43,609 nucleotides of DNA from Chromatiales bacterium (GCA_030145485.1 JAQYVP010000037.1:1-43609); one strand, 5' to 3'; shown: positions 6,710 through 16,432, counted from the first letter of the stretch. A program made the numbers and translations. The notes: a model not told the origin generated them from the sequence alone.

Positions 6710-8053
6710 TTAGACATGGAGATTGTTCCGCACAACATCCGCTACCTGCTCGGTGACACGGTTCACCTGCACCTCGTCGACGCCCTCGACCATGACCCGG
6801 ATCAACGGCTCGGTTCCGGAAGGACGCAGCAGCACCCGTCCCTCCTTGCCCAACTCCTCTTGTGCATCAGTGACGGCCTGCTGAACAGCTGCAAGCCGCA
6901 TGATATCTGCTGCATTGCTGGAGCCAAGGGAGACATTCACCAGCGTCTGCGGACATTTTTCCATGTCTGCACTCAACTCATGCAAGGTACGACCGGAGCG
7001 GACGATCTCGGCTATCACCTGCAGCCCGGCAATGGTGCCGTCACCCGTGGTTGTTTTACTGCGGCAGATGATATGCCCTGAGGACTCGCCCCCCAGTATC
7101 CAGTCATTCTTGACCAGGCGCTCCATCACAAAACGGTCGCCAACATCGGTGCGCTCCAGCTCGATCCCCTCTTTTTTGAGTGCAAGTTCGAGTCCCAGGT
7201 TGCTCATCAGGGTTCCAACCACGTGCCCTTTGAGCAGGTTCTGCTGTTTGCGCGCCCGCGCAATGATAAAGAGAATCTCATCACCATCGATCAGGAGACC
7301 CTTGTGGTCCACCAAAAAGACACGATCACCATCACCATCCAGCGCCATGCCAAGATCAGCTTGTTCGTCGATGACGCGTTGCTGCAGCTGCTGCGGATGG
7401 GTGGAACCAACACCGTCGTTGATATTGATCCCATCCGGCTTGACTCCGATCGGGATGACTTCAGCGCCAAGCTCGGACAAAACTTTGGGGGCAATCTGGT
7501 AAGTCGCACCATGCGCGCAATCAATCACGACTTTTAAGCCCTGAAAACTTACATTCTGAGAAATCGAACTTTTACAGAACTCGATATAACGCCCCTGTGC
7601 GTCAATGATCCTGTCCGCTTTACCGAGTTTTTCAGAATCGACCGTTTCCATGGGTTGATCGATCATCGCCTCGATCGCCAGCTCAACCTCGTCCGCCAGC
7701 TTGTCTCCCTGTGCTGAAAAGAACTTGATACCGTTATCGTAATAGGGATTGTGCGAAGCGCTGATAACAATACCCGCACATGCATGAAAGGTGCGTGTCA
7801 GATAGGCGATGCCCGGCGTCGGCATCGGTCCTGTCAACAGGACATCGACACCGGCCGCAGAAAGCCCGGCTTCCAGTGCAGACTCAAACATATAACCGGA
7901 AATACGCGTATCTTTTCCGATGACAACCCTGTTCGAACCTCCGCCAAGAACCCGTCCTGCCGCCCAGCCAAGCTTGAGGACGAATTCCGGTGTCACCTTG
8001 TCATGTCCGACCCGACCGCGAATTCCGTCCGTACCAAAATGCTTTCTGCTCAT
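6710..8053 (-). CDS. glmM: Phosphoglucosamine mutase
   Basis: The 447-residue protein has the expected length. It converts glucosamine-6-phosphate to glucosamine-1-phosphate for UDP-GlcNAc, and so for peptidoglycan and LPS. The N-terminus [11 protein letters not shown] is typical. The phosphorylated catalytic Ser is S100 in [13 protein letters not shown], the metal loop is LDGDGDR near residue 240, and the C-terminal phosphate-binding loop is [12 protein letters not shown]. The ATG overlaps the folP stop in an ATGA (8050-8053), so translation is probably coupled. Order and strand equal E. coli ftsH-folP-glmM; secG, which follows in E. coli, is missing here. Confidence 0.97.
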   Translation of the reverse strand: MSRKHFGTDGIRGRVGHDKVTPEFVLKLGWAAGRVLGGGSNRVVIGKDTRISGYMFESALEAGLSAAGVDVLLTGPMPTPGIAYLTRTFHACAGIVISASHNPYYDNGIKFFSAQGDKLADEVELAIEAMIDQPMETVDSEKLGKADRIIDAQGRYIEFCKSSISQNVSFQGLKVVIDCAHGATYQIAPKVLSELGAEVIPIGVKPDGININDGVGSTHPQQLQQRVIDEQADLGMALDGDGDRVFLVDHKGLLIDGDEILFIIARARKQQNLLKGHVVGTLMSNLGLELALKKEGIELERTDVGDRFVMERLVKNDWILGGESSGHIICRSKTTTGDGTIAGLQVIAEIVRSGRTLHELSADMEKCPQTLVNVSLGSSNAADIMRLAAVQQAVTDAQEELGKEGRVLLRPSGTEPLIRVMVEGVDEVQVNRVTEQVADVVRNNLHV

Positions 8054-8880
8054 TGTTGTATCACTGCTGCTGTTATCCGCATTGCATCGACTGTCGCCCT
8101 GACATCATGAACACGTAAAATTGATGCACCCTTCATGGCTGCAATGACCGCTGCGGCAAGACTACCATAGAGGCGCTGATCAGCCTCATTTTCATTCAGG
8201 ATCCGGCCAATCATACGCTTGCGTGAAATACCCGCCAGCACCGGATACCCAAGTTTAGAGATAACATTAAGTTTTTTCAACAACTTAACATTATGACTTA
8301 GATTTTTACCAAAGCCGAACCCCGGATCGATGAGAATTTTATCACCTGGTATACCGGCAGCAAGACAGGCCAGGGCGCGTTGCTGCAAATAGCCCGAAAC
8401 ATCCGCAACAACATCGTCATAGTGCGGATGCTGCTGCATCGAACGCGGATTGCCCTGCATATGCATCAGGCATACAGGCAGTTGTGACTCAGTCGCTGCC
8501 TCGATGGCCCCTGCAGCTGACAATGCATAAACATCATTGATCATGCCGGCGCCTGCAGCGGCTGCTTCGCGCATCACCTCGGGTTTGCTGGTATCGATGG
8601 AGACCGGCACACAAAGTTCGTGGGCCAGGGATTCAATGACCGGGATGACGCGATCCAACTCCTGCTGGAGAGAGACTGACTGCGCCCCGGGACGTGTGGA
8701 TTCACCGCCCACATCGATGACAGCCGCGCCCTCATCGACCATTTTAACGGCGTGTTTCAGAGCATCTGATAGTTTGATGAACATCCCGCCGTCAGAGAAT
8801 GAATCCGGCGTGACGTTAAGAATCCCCATGACCCGGGGTTGGTTGAGATCAAGATCAAGGTTTGCACAGCGGATGATCAT
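8050..8880 (-). CDS. folP: Dihydropteroate synthase
   Basis: The 276-residue TIM-barrel enzyme condenses p-aminobenzoate with dihydropterin pyrophosphate in folate synthesis. It is the sulfonamide target. Family signatures seen: [15 protein letters not shown] (residues 18-32), [11 protein letters not shown] near residue 57, a middle segment MINDVYALS, and DPGFGFGKN near residue 190. The C-terminal part is ISRKRMIG with a final RVHDVRATV. The start codon is ATG at 8880. It overlaps glmM by 4 bp and follows ftsH after a 122-bp gap holding a palindrome, which may modulate read-through between the two. Confidence 0.97.
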   Translation of the reverse strand: MIIRCANLDLDLNQPRVMGILNVTPDSFSDGGMFIKLSDALKHAVKMVDEGAAVIDVGGESTRPGAQSVSLQQELDRVIPVIESLAHELCVPVSIDTSKPEVMREAAAAGAGMINDVYALSAAGAIEAATESQLPVCLMHMQGNPRSMQQHPHYDDVVADVSGYLQQRALACLAAGIPGDKILIDPGFGFGKNLSHNVKLLKKLNVISKLGYPVLAGISRKRMIGRILNENEADQRLYGSLAAAVIAAMKGASILRVHDVRATVDAMRITAAVIQQ

Positions 8881-8915
8881 AGAAGGAGTGTCACTACAGA
8901 TTACTTATATCTTTA

Positions 8916-8986
8916 AACCACGGAACACACTGACAACACGGAATTGTTTGGTTTCCCTTTCCGTGTGTTCAGTGTGTTCCGTGGTT
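8916..8986. repeat. Family C palindrome, copy 2, between ftsH and folP
   Basis: The arms of about 28 nt (8916-8943 and 8958-8986) pair with two mismatches around a loop of about 14 nt. In each arm CAC words occur at 9-nt spacing. Because both flanking genes read leftward, a strong stem here could attenuate ftsH to folP read-through or protect the ftsH 3' end; this is inference. Confidence 0.75.
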
Positions 8987-9002
8987 CCAATCTATTTATG
9001 TA

Positions 9003-10937
9003 TCAGTGCTGACCAGCCGGATCTCCAATCTTGCCTTCACCCTTGTCATCTTTTTTCGCTGTCTCTTCTGGCGCTGCAGCATCGCCATCATCATCGCTCG
9101 AGTCCAGATCCGTGCCTGCCCAGTCTGCCGGAGGCTGCGGCTTCTTGCCGGCCATGATGTCTTTGATCTGATCCTTGTCGATGGTTTCATACTTCATCAG
9201 GGCATCAGACATCGCATGCAGTTGATCCATATGTTTGGTCAAGATTTCATGGGCGCGGTCATAGTTGCGATCGATGAAAGCGCGAATCTCCTCATCGATG
9301 GCATGCGCCGTATCGTCCGAGACATTTTTATGCGTAGTTACAGATTTTCCCAGAAAAACCTCGCCCTCCTCCTCACCATAGGAGAGTGGCCCGAGGCGTT
9401 CCGAGAGTCCCCAGCGCGTCACCATATTGCGGGCGATCTCGGTGGCGCGCTCGATGTCATTGGAGGCGCCTGTAGTGACGCTTTCGCTGCCGAAAATCAA
9501 CTCTTCTGCAATGCGTCCGCCAAACAAGCTGGAGATCTGGCTTTCCAAAAACTCCTTGCTGTGGCTGTACCTGTCCTGCTCGGGCAGGAACATGGTCACG
9601 CCGAGGGCGCGGCCACGCGGAATAATGCTGACCTTGTAAACAGGATCATGTTTTGGCACATTGAGGCCGACAATAGCATGACCAGCCTCATGATAGGCTG
9701 TGAGTTTTTTCTCATCCTCGGTCATCACCATGGAACGGCGCTCCGCGCCCATCATGATCTTGTCCTTGGCCTTTTCCATATCGTCCATGTCGACATGTTT
9801 TTTATTCATACGCGCCGCAAACAGCGCCGCCTCGTTGACAAGATTTTCCAGATCAGCGCCGGAGAATCCCGGCGTGCCGCGGGCTATCAATGCAGGCTTG
9901 ATATCATCTGCAGCAGAAATCTTGCGTATGTAGATTTTCAGAATTTGCTCACGACCACGAATATCGGGCAGCGGGACGACCACCTGGCGATCAAAACGTC
10001 CGGGGCGAAGCAGCGCGGGATCCAGCACATCCGGCCGGTTGGTCGCCGCGATAACGATAACGCCGTCGTTGCCTTCAAAGCCGTCCATCTCAACCAGCAG
10101 CTGGTTCAACGTCTGCTCACGCTCATCATGACCGCCGCCAAGTCCGGCGCCGCGATGACGACCGACAGCATCGATCTCGTCGATAAAGATAATGCAGGGA
10201 GCATGCTTTTTGGCCTGTTCAAACATGTCGCGCACCCTGGATGCGCCGACACCAACAAACATCTCGACAAAATCACTACCGGAGATAGTGAAAAACGGCA
10301 CCTTGGCTTCACCTGCAATGGCGCGTGCAAGCAGGGTCTTGCCAGTGCCGGGAGCACCAACCATGAGCACACCCTTGGGAATCTTGCCGCCAAGCTTCTG
10401 GAACTTGGATGGGTCACGCAGAAAGTCCACCATCTCGACGACCTCCTCCTTGGCCTCGTCGGCGCCCGCAACATCGGCAAAAGTGACCTTGATCTGGTCT
10501 TCGCTCAACATGCGCGCCTTGCTCTTGCCAAACGACATGGCGCCACGACCGCCACCTCCGCCCTGCATCTGACGCATGAAAAAGATCCAGATTCCGATGA
10601 GGATAAACAGCGGCAGCAGGTTGAAGAAAAGCTGCTCCCACATGGAGGGGACATCTGGCGGATCCGCCGTGAATGTGACATTGTGCTTCAGCAGATCATT
10701 GACCAGACTGTCATCACCGGGACTGTTGGTATGGAAACTCTTGCCATCCAGCATCTTGCCATCGATGGAGCGGCCATAGGCGTCAATCCTGACCTCCTGA
10801 ACCCTGCCATCTTCAACTGCGGTAATAAATTCAGAGTAGTCGATATCGAGACTCTTGCCGCTGCTGCTGCTGAAGGTATTGAACACCGACATCAACACCA
10901 ATGCGATGAAGACCCACAAGATTATATTTTTTACCAT
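9003..10937 (-). CDS. ftsH: ATP-dependent zinc metalloprotease FtsH
   Basis: With the start at 10937 ([10 protein letters not shown], as in E. coli FtsH) the protein has 644 residues. FtsH is a hexameric inner-membrane AAA+ protease that degrades LpxC, sigma-32 and damaged membrane proteins. It has two membrane segments (about residues 5-22 and 104-122) and Walker A GAPGTGKT at 194-201. Walker B is IIFIDEID, the second region of homology is near 305-320, and the zinc motif HEAGH is at 416-420. A TTG three codons upstream (10946) has a better-spaced GAGGGG and may be the true start. The C-tail is acidic. It forms an operon with folP and glmM, and rlmE lies upstream. Confidence 0.97.
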   Translation of the reverse strand: MVKNIILWVFIALVLMSVFNTFSSSSGKSLDIDYSEFITAVEDGRVQEVRIDAYGRSIDGKMLDGKSFHTNSPGDDSLVNDLLKHNVTFTADPPDVPSMWEQLFFNLLPLFILIGIWIFFMRQMQGGGGGRGAMSFGKSKARMLSEDQIKVTFADVAGADEAKEEVVEMVDFLRDPSKFQKLGGKIPKGVLMVGAPGTGKTLLARAIAGEAKVPFFTISGSDFVEMFVGVGASRVRDMFEQAKKHAPCIIFIDEIDAVGRHRGAGLGGGHDEREQTLNQLLVEMDGFEGNDGVIVIAATNRPDVLDPALLRPGRFDRQVVVPLPDIRGREQILKIYIRKISAADDIKPALIARGTPGFSGADLENLVNEAALFAARMNKKHVDMDDMEKAKDKIMMGAERRSMVMTEDEKKLTAYHEAGHAIVGLNVPKHDPVYKVSIIPRGRALGVTMFLPEQDRYSHSKEFLESQISSLFGGRIAEELIFGSESVTTGASNDIERATEIARNMVTRWGLSERLGPLSYGEEEGEVFLGKSVTTHKNVSDDTAHAIDEEIRAFIDRNYDRAHEILTKHMDQLHAMSDALMKYETIDKDQIKDIMAGKKPQPPADWAGTDLDSSDDDGDAAAPEETAKKDDKGEGKIGDPAGQH

Positions 10938-11114
10938 GTCATTCAATGAACCGTACCCCTCTTCGATACGAGATGTTTCCATGAAGTGAATTGTTCGGTG
11001 ATCCCCGGAAAAGCAGATTCCGCCCCCGCACAGACTCAAACTATAGCGCGGGCTTTTTGAGAAGTTAAACCAGAAACAATTAACCTACTGAGGAAAAAAC
11101 AAAATTGTATTTAA

Positions 11115-11735
11115 TTATACCCTGAAATCACGCCCAATGAGATAGACTTCGCTACTTTTACTACGTGATGATTGTGGTTTTCGCGTCATTACGCCGGCAA
11201 AATTTTCACGCACAAGGCGCATATAGGCGTCGAATCCCTCGCCCTGAAAGACCTTGGTCAAAAAATTCCCGCCGGGCTTAAGGGTTTGCACTGCGAAATC
11301 GAGTGCAAGTTCGCACAAATAGATCGAACGTGGCTGATCGACAGATGCCATACCGGATAAGTTGGGGGCCATATCTGAAATTACAAGATCAACGACACGA
11401 CTATTTAGTGCTTCACGCAGTTTGTCACATGGCTGCTGATCACGAAAATCACCTTCGATAAAGGTCACACCGGCAATGGCATCCATTGGCAGAATATCCA
11501 ATGCAAACACTGCGCCCTTGTCACCGACGAGTTCACGCGCAACCTGGCTCCAGCCGCCGGGAGCCGCGCCAAGATCAACCACAACATCTCCGGGCCGGAT
11601 CAAATGATCCTTGTGCTGGATATCAAGCAATTTGTAGACTGCACGCGAGCGATAGCCGTCGACCTGAGCCTTTTGTACATATTCATCGTTGACATGGCGC
11701 TCCAGCCACTCTCTACTGCTTTTTGATCGCGCCAT
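11115..11735 (-). CDS. rlmE: 23S rRNA (uridine-2'-O)-methyltransferase RlmE
   Basis: The 206-residue enzyme has the expected length. It methylates U2552 of 23S rRNA in the A-loop of the 50S subunit, using SAM. Seen: the [10 protein letters not shown] segment with the first catalytic Lys, the SAM loop [13 protein letters not shown] near residue 55, the catalytic Asp in [11 protein letters not shown] near residue 120, and the terminal [20 protein letters not shown]. It is co-directional with ftsH and divergent from yhbY, as in E. coli. A 14-bp inverted repeat (element F1) lies in the divergent promoter region. Confidence 0.97.
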   Translation of the reverse strand: MARSKSSREWLERHVNDEYVQKAQVDGYRSRAVYKLLDIQHKDHLIRPGDVVVDLGAAPGGWSQVARELVGDKGAVFALDILPMDAIAGVTFIEGDFRDQQPCDKLREALNSRVVDLVISDMAPNLSGMASVDQPRSIYLCELALDFAVQTLKPGGNFLTKVFQGEGFDAYMRLVRENFAGVMTRKPQSSRSKSSEVYLIGRDFRV

Positions 11736-11759
11736 GAATAATCACTGTACGAAATGAAG

Positions 11760-11843
11760 ATGTAACTATTCAGCACCCCTGGAATCGTCGCTGCTATAGG
11801 AGTGATTCATTTGCTGGTTTTAGAAGATACTGAATAGTTACAT
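11760..11843. repeat. Inverted-repeat element F1 in the rlmE/yhbY divergent region
   Basis: The perfect 14-bp ends ATGTAACTATTCAG (11760-11773) and CTGAATAGTTACAT (11830-11843) flank 56 bp. The right half (TTTGCTGGTTT...ATACTGAA) matches the right half of the element at 20184-20356. It lies where promoters or operators for both genes are expected, so a regulatory site is an alternative reading. Confidence 0.6.
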
Positions 11844-11896
11844 GTAAATAAGGTAGAATGCGCTGCTTCAACGGATCATTCAATAACAGCGAATCA

Positions 11897-12202
11897 ATGA
11901 CAATTACTGCAGCACAAAAACGTTTTCTGCGCAGCAGGGCGCACCGCCTCAAACCTGTGGTGATGGTTGGTCAGCATGGTTTAAGCGAGAATGTCATGCT
12001 TGAGGTCAACCTGGCGTTAGATACGCATGAGCTGATCAAGGTCAAACTCAGCGCAGGTGATCGCGAAGAGAAGCAAAGGATACTCAACGAAATTCTCAGC
12101 AACAGCAAGGCCGAACTCATCCAGAGCATCGGCCATGTCGCGATTCTATTTCGACGCAATCATAAAAAACCGAAGATCGACTTGCCAAGAACAAAAGAAT
12201 AA
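11897..12202 (+). CDS. yhbY: YhbY-type CRM-domain ribosome assembly RNA-binding protein
   Basis: The 101-residue protein consists of one CRM domain. YhbY associates with pre-50S ribosomal particles. The family signatures are LRSRAHRLKPVVMVGQHGLS and the later DTHELIKVKLS, where E. coli has HHELIKVKIA. I chose the ATG at 11897 (MTITAAQKRFL) because it matches the E. coli N-terminus; an ATG 13 codons upstream is possible. It is divergent from rlmE, a conserved arrangement. It ends in a palindrome that probably terminates transcription. Confidence 0.95.
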   Translation: MTITAAQKRFLRSRAHRLKPVVMVGQHGLSENVMLEVNLALDTHELIKVKLSAGDREEKQRILNEILSNSKAELIQSIGHVAILFRRNHKKPKIDLPRTKE

Positions 12203-12271
12203 ACCACGGAACACACAGACCACACGGAATCATTTTTATCTTTTTCAGTGTATTCTGTGTGTTCCGTGGTT
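12202..12271. terminator. Family C palindrome, copy 3, probable terminator between yhbY and secDF
   Basis: The arms AACCACGGAACACACAGACC (from 12202) and the complementary words ending CCGTGGTT (12271) form a long stem beginning at the last base of the yhbY stop codon. It sits between two convergent genes. It shares its sequence with the palindromes at 8916-8986 and 6411-6690. Confidence 0.65.
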
Positions 12272-12311
12272 AAAAATTGACCTATGCTTTTTTTCCTGCC
12301 TGCAGCTTTGA

Positions 12312-15098
12312 TCAGGGACGGTCATCCAGCAATTTGCCCTCTTTCACGACCGGCATGAGATCCTCCTTGTTGATGCCCAGCAGCAGCACTGCAACACTGG
12401 CAACGAAGATCGACGAGTAGGTCCCGACGAATACGCCAACCAGCAATGCCAGCGCAAAACCGTGAATGATCTCACCGCCAAAGATAAATAGCGCCAGCAG
12501 TACAACCACCGTGGTGAAGGAGGTAATCATGGTGCGCGAGAGTGTCTGATTCAGAGAGACATTGATAATCTCTATCGGCGTTCCTTTACGCATGACGCGA
12601 AAGTTCTCCCGAATGCGGTCATACACCACAATGGTGTCGTTCAACGAGTAACCGATCACTGCCAGGATCGCCGCCAAAACAGGAAGATCAAATACGGCCC
12701 AGACGAGTGCGAAGATGCCGACAACAAACACCACGTCGTGCACCAGCGCAATAATAGAGCCCACCGCAAAGCGCCATTCGAAGCGCAATGCAACATAGAT
12801 GAGGATGGCGATCAGCGCATACAGCATCGCCAGGCCACCGTCTTCAGTCAACTCTTCACCAACCTGCGGGCCGACAAATTCGACCCGCCGCAAATCCGGC
12901 TTCTCATGCGTTACAGAACTGAGAAGATCAAACACGGTATTTGAGATCATCTCATTGGAAACACCTTCATGCGGCGGAATACGCACCAACACATCGCGTG
13001 GAGTACCGAAACTCTGGGCTGTAGCATCACCATAGCCACCCTCTTTCAGGGCTGTGCGCACATCCTTCAACTCAATATCAGACTGGTAGCCCAATTCGAT
13101 GAGTGTTCCACCGGTGAAGTCGATACCGAAATTCAGACCACGCACACCGATTGCGGCAATCGCAATGACAAGCACCACAGCTGAACCCATCAAGGCGACT
13201 TTACGCTTTGACATGAAATCGAAAGCAGGAACCTTGTCCAGAATGCGGGTTCCGATCGGTAAAGATTTCATGCGTTTGCCGCCAAACAACAGATTCACGA
13301 CTGCCCTGGTGCCAAGAATCGCGGTAAACATGGAGGTGAGGATGCCAATAAACAGCGTCACGGCAAAACCCTTGATCGGCCCGGTGCCGAAACTGAACAG
13401 TAAGACTGCAGCAATCAGGGTGGTGATATTTGCATCGACGATGGTCGACAACGCCTTTGCATAGCCTGCCTGGATACTGGCCTGCGGTGTACTGCCGATA
13501 CGAATCTCTTCACGGATACGCTCAAAGATCAGTACATTGGCGTCTACCGCCATACCGACAGTCAACACAATTCCGGCGATACCCGGCAGAGTCAACGTTG
13601 CCTGCAACAGTGACAATACGGCCACGATCATGACCAGATTGACCAGCAGAGCAAGATCTGCAACCAGCCCGAAGCTGCGGTAGTAGAAGGCCATGAAAAT
13701 GACCACCAGAAAAAAACCGATCATTACAGAACGGAAACCCTGGTCGATATTGTCCTGTCCCAGGCTGGGACCGACGGTGCGCTCCTCGACAATATCTATT
13801 GGCGCCTTCAGCGCGCCTGCACGCAGGAACAGCGCCAGTGTTTTCGCCTCTTCTGCTGAATCCAGTCCGGTTGTCTGGAAATGACGACCGAAAGGTTCGA
13901 GAATATTGGCCACGCTAATGATCTCCTCGACGTGCTTCTTGATGCTCTTGCCATCTGCATCCCTGCCAACGACGCGGTCTTCGATGAAGACCACCGCCAT
14001 GGGCTTGCTGACATTCTCGGTAGTGACACGGCGCATCTTGTCTGCGCCACGGCCGTTCAGGGAGATCGAAACCATCGGTGAACCGGATCGTGAGTCAATA
14101 CCAGCATTGGCGTTGACGATCTGGTCACCGGTAATAATGCGTCCACGTTTGAGTAAAACCGGCTGGCCGTCACGATCGAAACGCAGTTCAGATCCCGGCG
14201 GCACCTTGCCGTTTTTGGCATCGATGGCACTGTGCTTATCATCGACCAGGCGGTACTCCAGGGTTGCCGTCGCCTGCAGAATCTCCTTGACCTTGGCGGG
14301 ATCCTGAACACCCGGCAACTCGACCACAATGCGGCGGTTACCCTGCTGCTGCACAATGGGTTCTGTGACACCTAGCTGATTGACGCGGTTGCGCAGGGTC
14401 GTCATATTCTGCTCGAGCGCAAATTTCTTTGCTTCGCGGATGCCCTGCGGCTTGAATTTTCCAGTAACCAGGTACTCGTCACCACGTTGAGAAGTATTGA
14501 TATCAAAATCACGCAACAGATCTGAGATAATATCCTCTGCTGCGTCACGTTCATCCGGCTTCCTGAAACTGACCTCGATACCATTGGAAATGGTCTTGAT
14601 TCTGCCAAAGATCTTCTTTTTACGCAGTTCGTTGCGCACATCACTGGCCTGATCCTTGAGGGTATTCTTTAACGCAGCTTCCATATCGACATCGATCAGG
14701 ACATGGATACCACCACGCAAATCGAGGCCAAGACTCATCGGCCGGGCGCCGAGACCTTCAAGCCAGGCCGGAACATCCGGGGAGAGATTCAGCGCCAGTG
14801 CGTACGAATGCTGAAACTTCTCCTCCAGCACCTCCTTGGCCTTCAACTGTGTGAAGCCGTCATTGAAACGCACCCTGATCTTGCCGGTTTCCCTGTCGAT
14901 ACGCTTGATCTCCAGGCTATGCTCTTTGAGAATCGACTCAACCTGGCCAACCATACCGTCGGTTATTTCCGCGGTGCGGCTGGTCGGGGATATCTCAATC
15001 GAGGGATCCTGGCCGTAGATATTCGGCAAGGCAAAGAATGCGGCAATCAGTACGACTGCCAGGATCATCAGGTTTTTCCACAAGGGGTAATGGTTCAT
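12312..15098 (-). CDS. secDF: SecD-SecF fusion protein, preprotein translocase accessory subunit
   Basis: One uninterrupted 928-residue frame covers both subunits, which are separate genes in E. coli (615 and 323 residues). SecDF uses the proton gradient to pull proteins through SecYEG. SecD part (1 to about 612): TM1 10-28, first periplasmic domain with LGLDLRGG at 123-130, TM2-6 at about 455-600, and the conserved Asp in VGMAVDANVLIFERI near 519. Linker about 612-630 (KSLPIGTRILDKVPAFDFM). SecF part: TM1 633-653, GIDFTGGT 658-665, TMs 755-905, and the Asp in GYSLNDTIVVYDRIRENFR near 821. Both proton-path Asp are kept. It follows yajC with a 186-bp gap. Confidence 0.95.
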   Translation of the reverse strand: MNHYPLWKNLMILAVVLIAAFFALPNIYGQDPSIEISPTSRTAEITDGMVGQVESILKEHSLEIKRIDRETGKIRVRFNDGFTQLKAKEVLEEKFQHSYALALNLSPDVPAWLEGLGARPMSLGLDLRGGIHVLIDVDMEAALKNTLKDQASDVRNELRKKKIFGRIKTISNGIEVSFRKPDERDAAEDIISDLLRDFDINTSQRGDEYLVTGKFKPQGIREAKKFALEQNMTTLRNRVNQLGVTEPIVQQQGNRRIVVELPGVQDPAKVKEILQATATLEYRLVDDKHSAIDAKNGKVPPGSELRFDRDGQPVLLKRGRIITGDQIVNANAGIDSRSGSPMVSISLNGRGADKMRRVTTENVSKPMAVVFIEDRVVGRDADGKSIKKHVEEIISVANILEPFGRHFQTTGLDSAEEAKTLALFLRAGALKAPIDIVEERTVGPSLGQDNIDQGFRSVMIGFFLVVIFMAFYYRSFGLVADLALLVNLVMIVAVLSLLQATLTLPGIAGIVLTVGMAVDANVLIFERIREEIRIGSTPQASIQAGYAKALSTIVDANITTLIAAVLLFSFGTGPIKGFAVTLFIGILTSMFTAILGTRAVVNLLFGGKRMKSLPIGTRILDKVPAFDFMSKRKVALMGSAVVLVIAIAAIGVRGLNFGIDFTGGTLIELGYQSDIELKDVRTALKEGGYGDATAQSFGTPRDVLVRIPPHEGVSNEMISNTVFDLLSSVTHEKPDLRRVEFVGPQVGEELTEDGGLAMLYALIAILIYVALRFEWRFAVGSIIALVHDVVFVVGIFALVWAVFDLPVLAAILAVIGYSLNDTIVVYDRIRENFRVMRKGTPIEIINVSLNQTLSRTMITSFTTVVVLLALFIFGGEIIHGFALALLVGVFVGTYSSIFVASVAVLLLGINKEDLMPVVKEGKLLDDRP

Positions 15099-15173
15099 AA
15101 CGTCCGGCTAATCTAAATAAATCAATGGGTAATCAGAGTTGTCGTAATTTTTCAATAATCCCGTGTGAATGTC

Positions 15174-15209
15174 GTCATTGCGAGGGCGCCTTAGCGACTC
15201 GCAATGACA
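15174..15209. repeat. Short palindromic repeat GTCATTGCGAG between yajC and secDF
   Basis: The perfect 11-bp arms GTCATTGCGAG (15174-15184) and CTCGCAATGAC (15199-15209) enclose a 14-nt loop. Palindromes of this wording are dispersed in many bacterial genomes. It lies within the yajC-secDF transcript and could act as a processing site. Confidence 0.65.
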
Positions 15210-15284
15210 TATGTTTTTACAATAATGTATTCAATGCACGGAGTTATTGAGATGTTACGAGTTGTCAACAGATGCTGAGGTGGA

Positions 15285-15620
15285 TTACATCTCTTTCAGC
15301 GTACCTTTTGGCATCACTGCAGAGATCGAGGTACGACGTATCTTGATTTCAACACCGGGAGCGATCTCGAGGGAGGCAAGGTTGTCACCCAGCGAGGTCA
15401 CTTTACCCATCAAACCACCTTCGGTCTGCACCTCGTCACCCTTTTGCAGCGACCCCACCAGCGACTTGTGCTCTTTCTGACGCTTCATCTGTGGACGAAT
15501 GAGAAAGAAGTAGAAGATAACGACCAGTCCCAGGGGGAACAGCAACCCTGTCCAGGCAGGCGTCTCAGAGGCAGTGGCTGTCGCATCTGCAACAGCATCG
15601 GAGATAAAAAAGTTCAACAT
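15285..15620 (-). CDS. yajC: Preprotein translocase subunit YajC
   Basis: The 111-residue protein has a short N-terminal periplasmic part, one membrane segment at about residues 25-41 (LLFPLGLVVIFYFFLIR) and the typical FLIRPQMKRQKEH. A small cytoplasmic beta domain (DEVQTEGGLMGKVTSL) follows. YajC associates with SecDF in the inner membrane. The ATG at 15620 has GAG about 8 nt upstream. The usual upstream genes tgt and queA are absent; a repeat-rich gap and pgsA lie there instead. Confidence 0.97.
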   Translation of the reverse strand: MLNFFISDAVADATATASETPAWTGLLFPLGLVVIFYFFLIRPQMKRQKEHKSLVGSLQKGDEVQTEGGLMGKVTSLGDNLASLEIAPGVEIKIRRTSISAVMPKGTLKEM

Positions 15621-15680
15621 TTAGGATACTCATTTTAGTAATAAATATGCATGAAGCGCGGGATTATGCCATTAAAAGTG

Positions 15681-15854
15681 GGCAGTTGGAAGTTTACAGT
15701 TAGAAGTTTAGAAGTTTGCAGTATCCAGTTGGCAGTTGGCAGCAAAAGAAAGTTTGCAGTCATCAGTTAGCAGCAAGCAGAAAAACACTCTGTTTCCCCA
15801 GGATTTTGGTCTCAATTTTTTAACTGTCTACTGCCAACTGATTACTGCCGACTT
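15681..15854. repeat. CAGTTGGCAGTTGGCAG-type repeat between yajC and pgsA
   Basis: The left half has several near-tandem GCAGTTGG/GAAGTTT words; the right half (about 15826-15850) holds the complement (CTGCCAACTGATTACTGCC). The two can form an imperfect long hairpin. The right arm runs into the last codons and stop of pgsA. The stretch accounts for the whole 15621-15841 gap; no gene is seen there. A remnant of the same wording (TTGGCAGTTGGCA) lies at 25191-25203. Confidence 0.65.
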
Positions 15855-16432
15855 GTCAAAATTGGCCAGGCTGCACGCAGGTAGACGATCATGGACCAGA
15901 GGGTCATTGCCGCAGCAATATAGAGGAGTATCAGGCCAATTTCATAGAGCGGCAGAGCGGCAATCGGATCTCGCCACAGCAGAACCGTGATTGCCGTCAT
16001 CTGCGCAACTGTCTTGAGTTTGCCGAGCATACTAACGGCCACTGTGGCCCCGGCGCCCAGTTCCGCCATCCACTCCCGCAGCGAGGAGATAGTAATTTCG
16101 CGCCCGACAATGATAATGGCGGAGATCGTCACCGCGATCTGCGGATCGGAGGAGACCAGCAGCACCAGTGCTGAGGCAACCATCAACTTGTCCGCCACAG
16201 GATCGAGAAAAGCGCCAAAGGGCGTCAACTGGTCCAGCTTTCTGGCCAGATAGCCATCAAACCAGTCGGTAACAGCAGCCACCAGAAAGATCATCGATGC
16301 CGCCTGGCGAGACCACTCAAAGGGCGCAAAAAAGACTGCCACCAGCACCGGAATCAGCAGGATGCGCAGCAGGGTCAGACTATTCGGTATATTCCAGAAC
16401 AATATATTGTATCTCAACCAGGTATCTTTCAA
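15842..16432 (-). CDS. pgsA: CDP-diacylglycerol-glycerol-3-phosphate 3-phosphatidyltransferase
   Basis: The longest frame has 196 residues. PgsA makes phosphatidylglycerophosphate, the committed step to phosphatidylglycerol and cardiolipin, in the inner membrane. The CDP-alcohol phosphatidyltransferase motif is complete: DWFDGYLARKLDQLTPFGAFLDPVADK (D-G-A-R-G-D-D pattern). Several membrane segments follow. No in-frame ATG exists near the expected N-terminus (NIPNSLTLLRILLIP); candidate starts are TTG at 16432, 16417 (GAAAG 8 nt upstream) or 16402. The last codons (TSRQ stop) lie inside a dispersed repeat arm. Downstream position after uvrC is as in E. coli. Confidence 0.93.
   Translation of the reverse strand: MKDTWLRYNILFWNIPNSLTLLRILLIPVLVAVFFAPFEWSRQAASMIFLVAAVTDWFDGYLARKLDQLTPFGAFLDPVADKLMVASALVLLVSSDPQIAVTISAIIIVGREITISSLREWMAELGAGATVAVSMLGKLKTVAQMTAITVLLWRDPIAALPLYEIGLILLYIAAAMTLWSMIVYLRAAWPILTSRQ

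Noticed and set aside
9006-10949. A 647-codon open frame on the plus strand opposite ftsH
   Set aside because: It is antisense to a fully supported ftsH with HEAGH and Walker motifs; the translation shows no recognisable domain and has the composition of a shadow frame.
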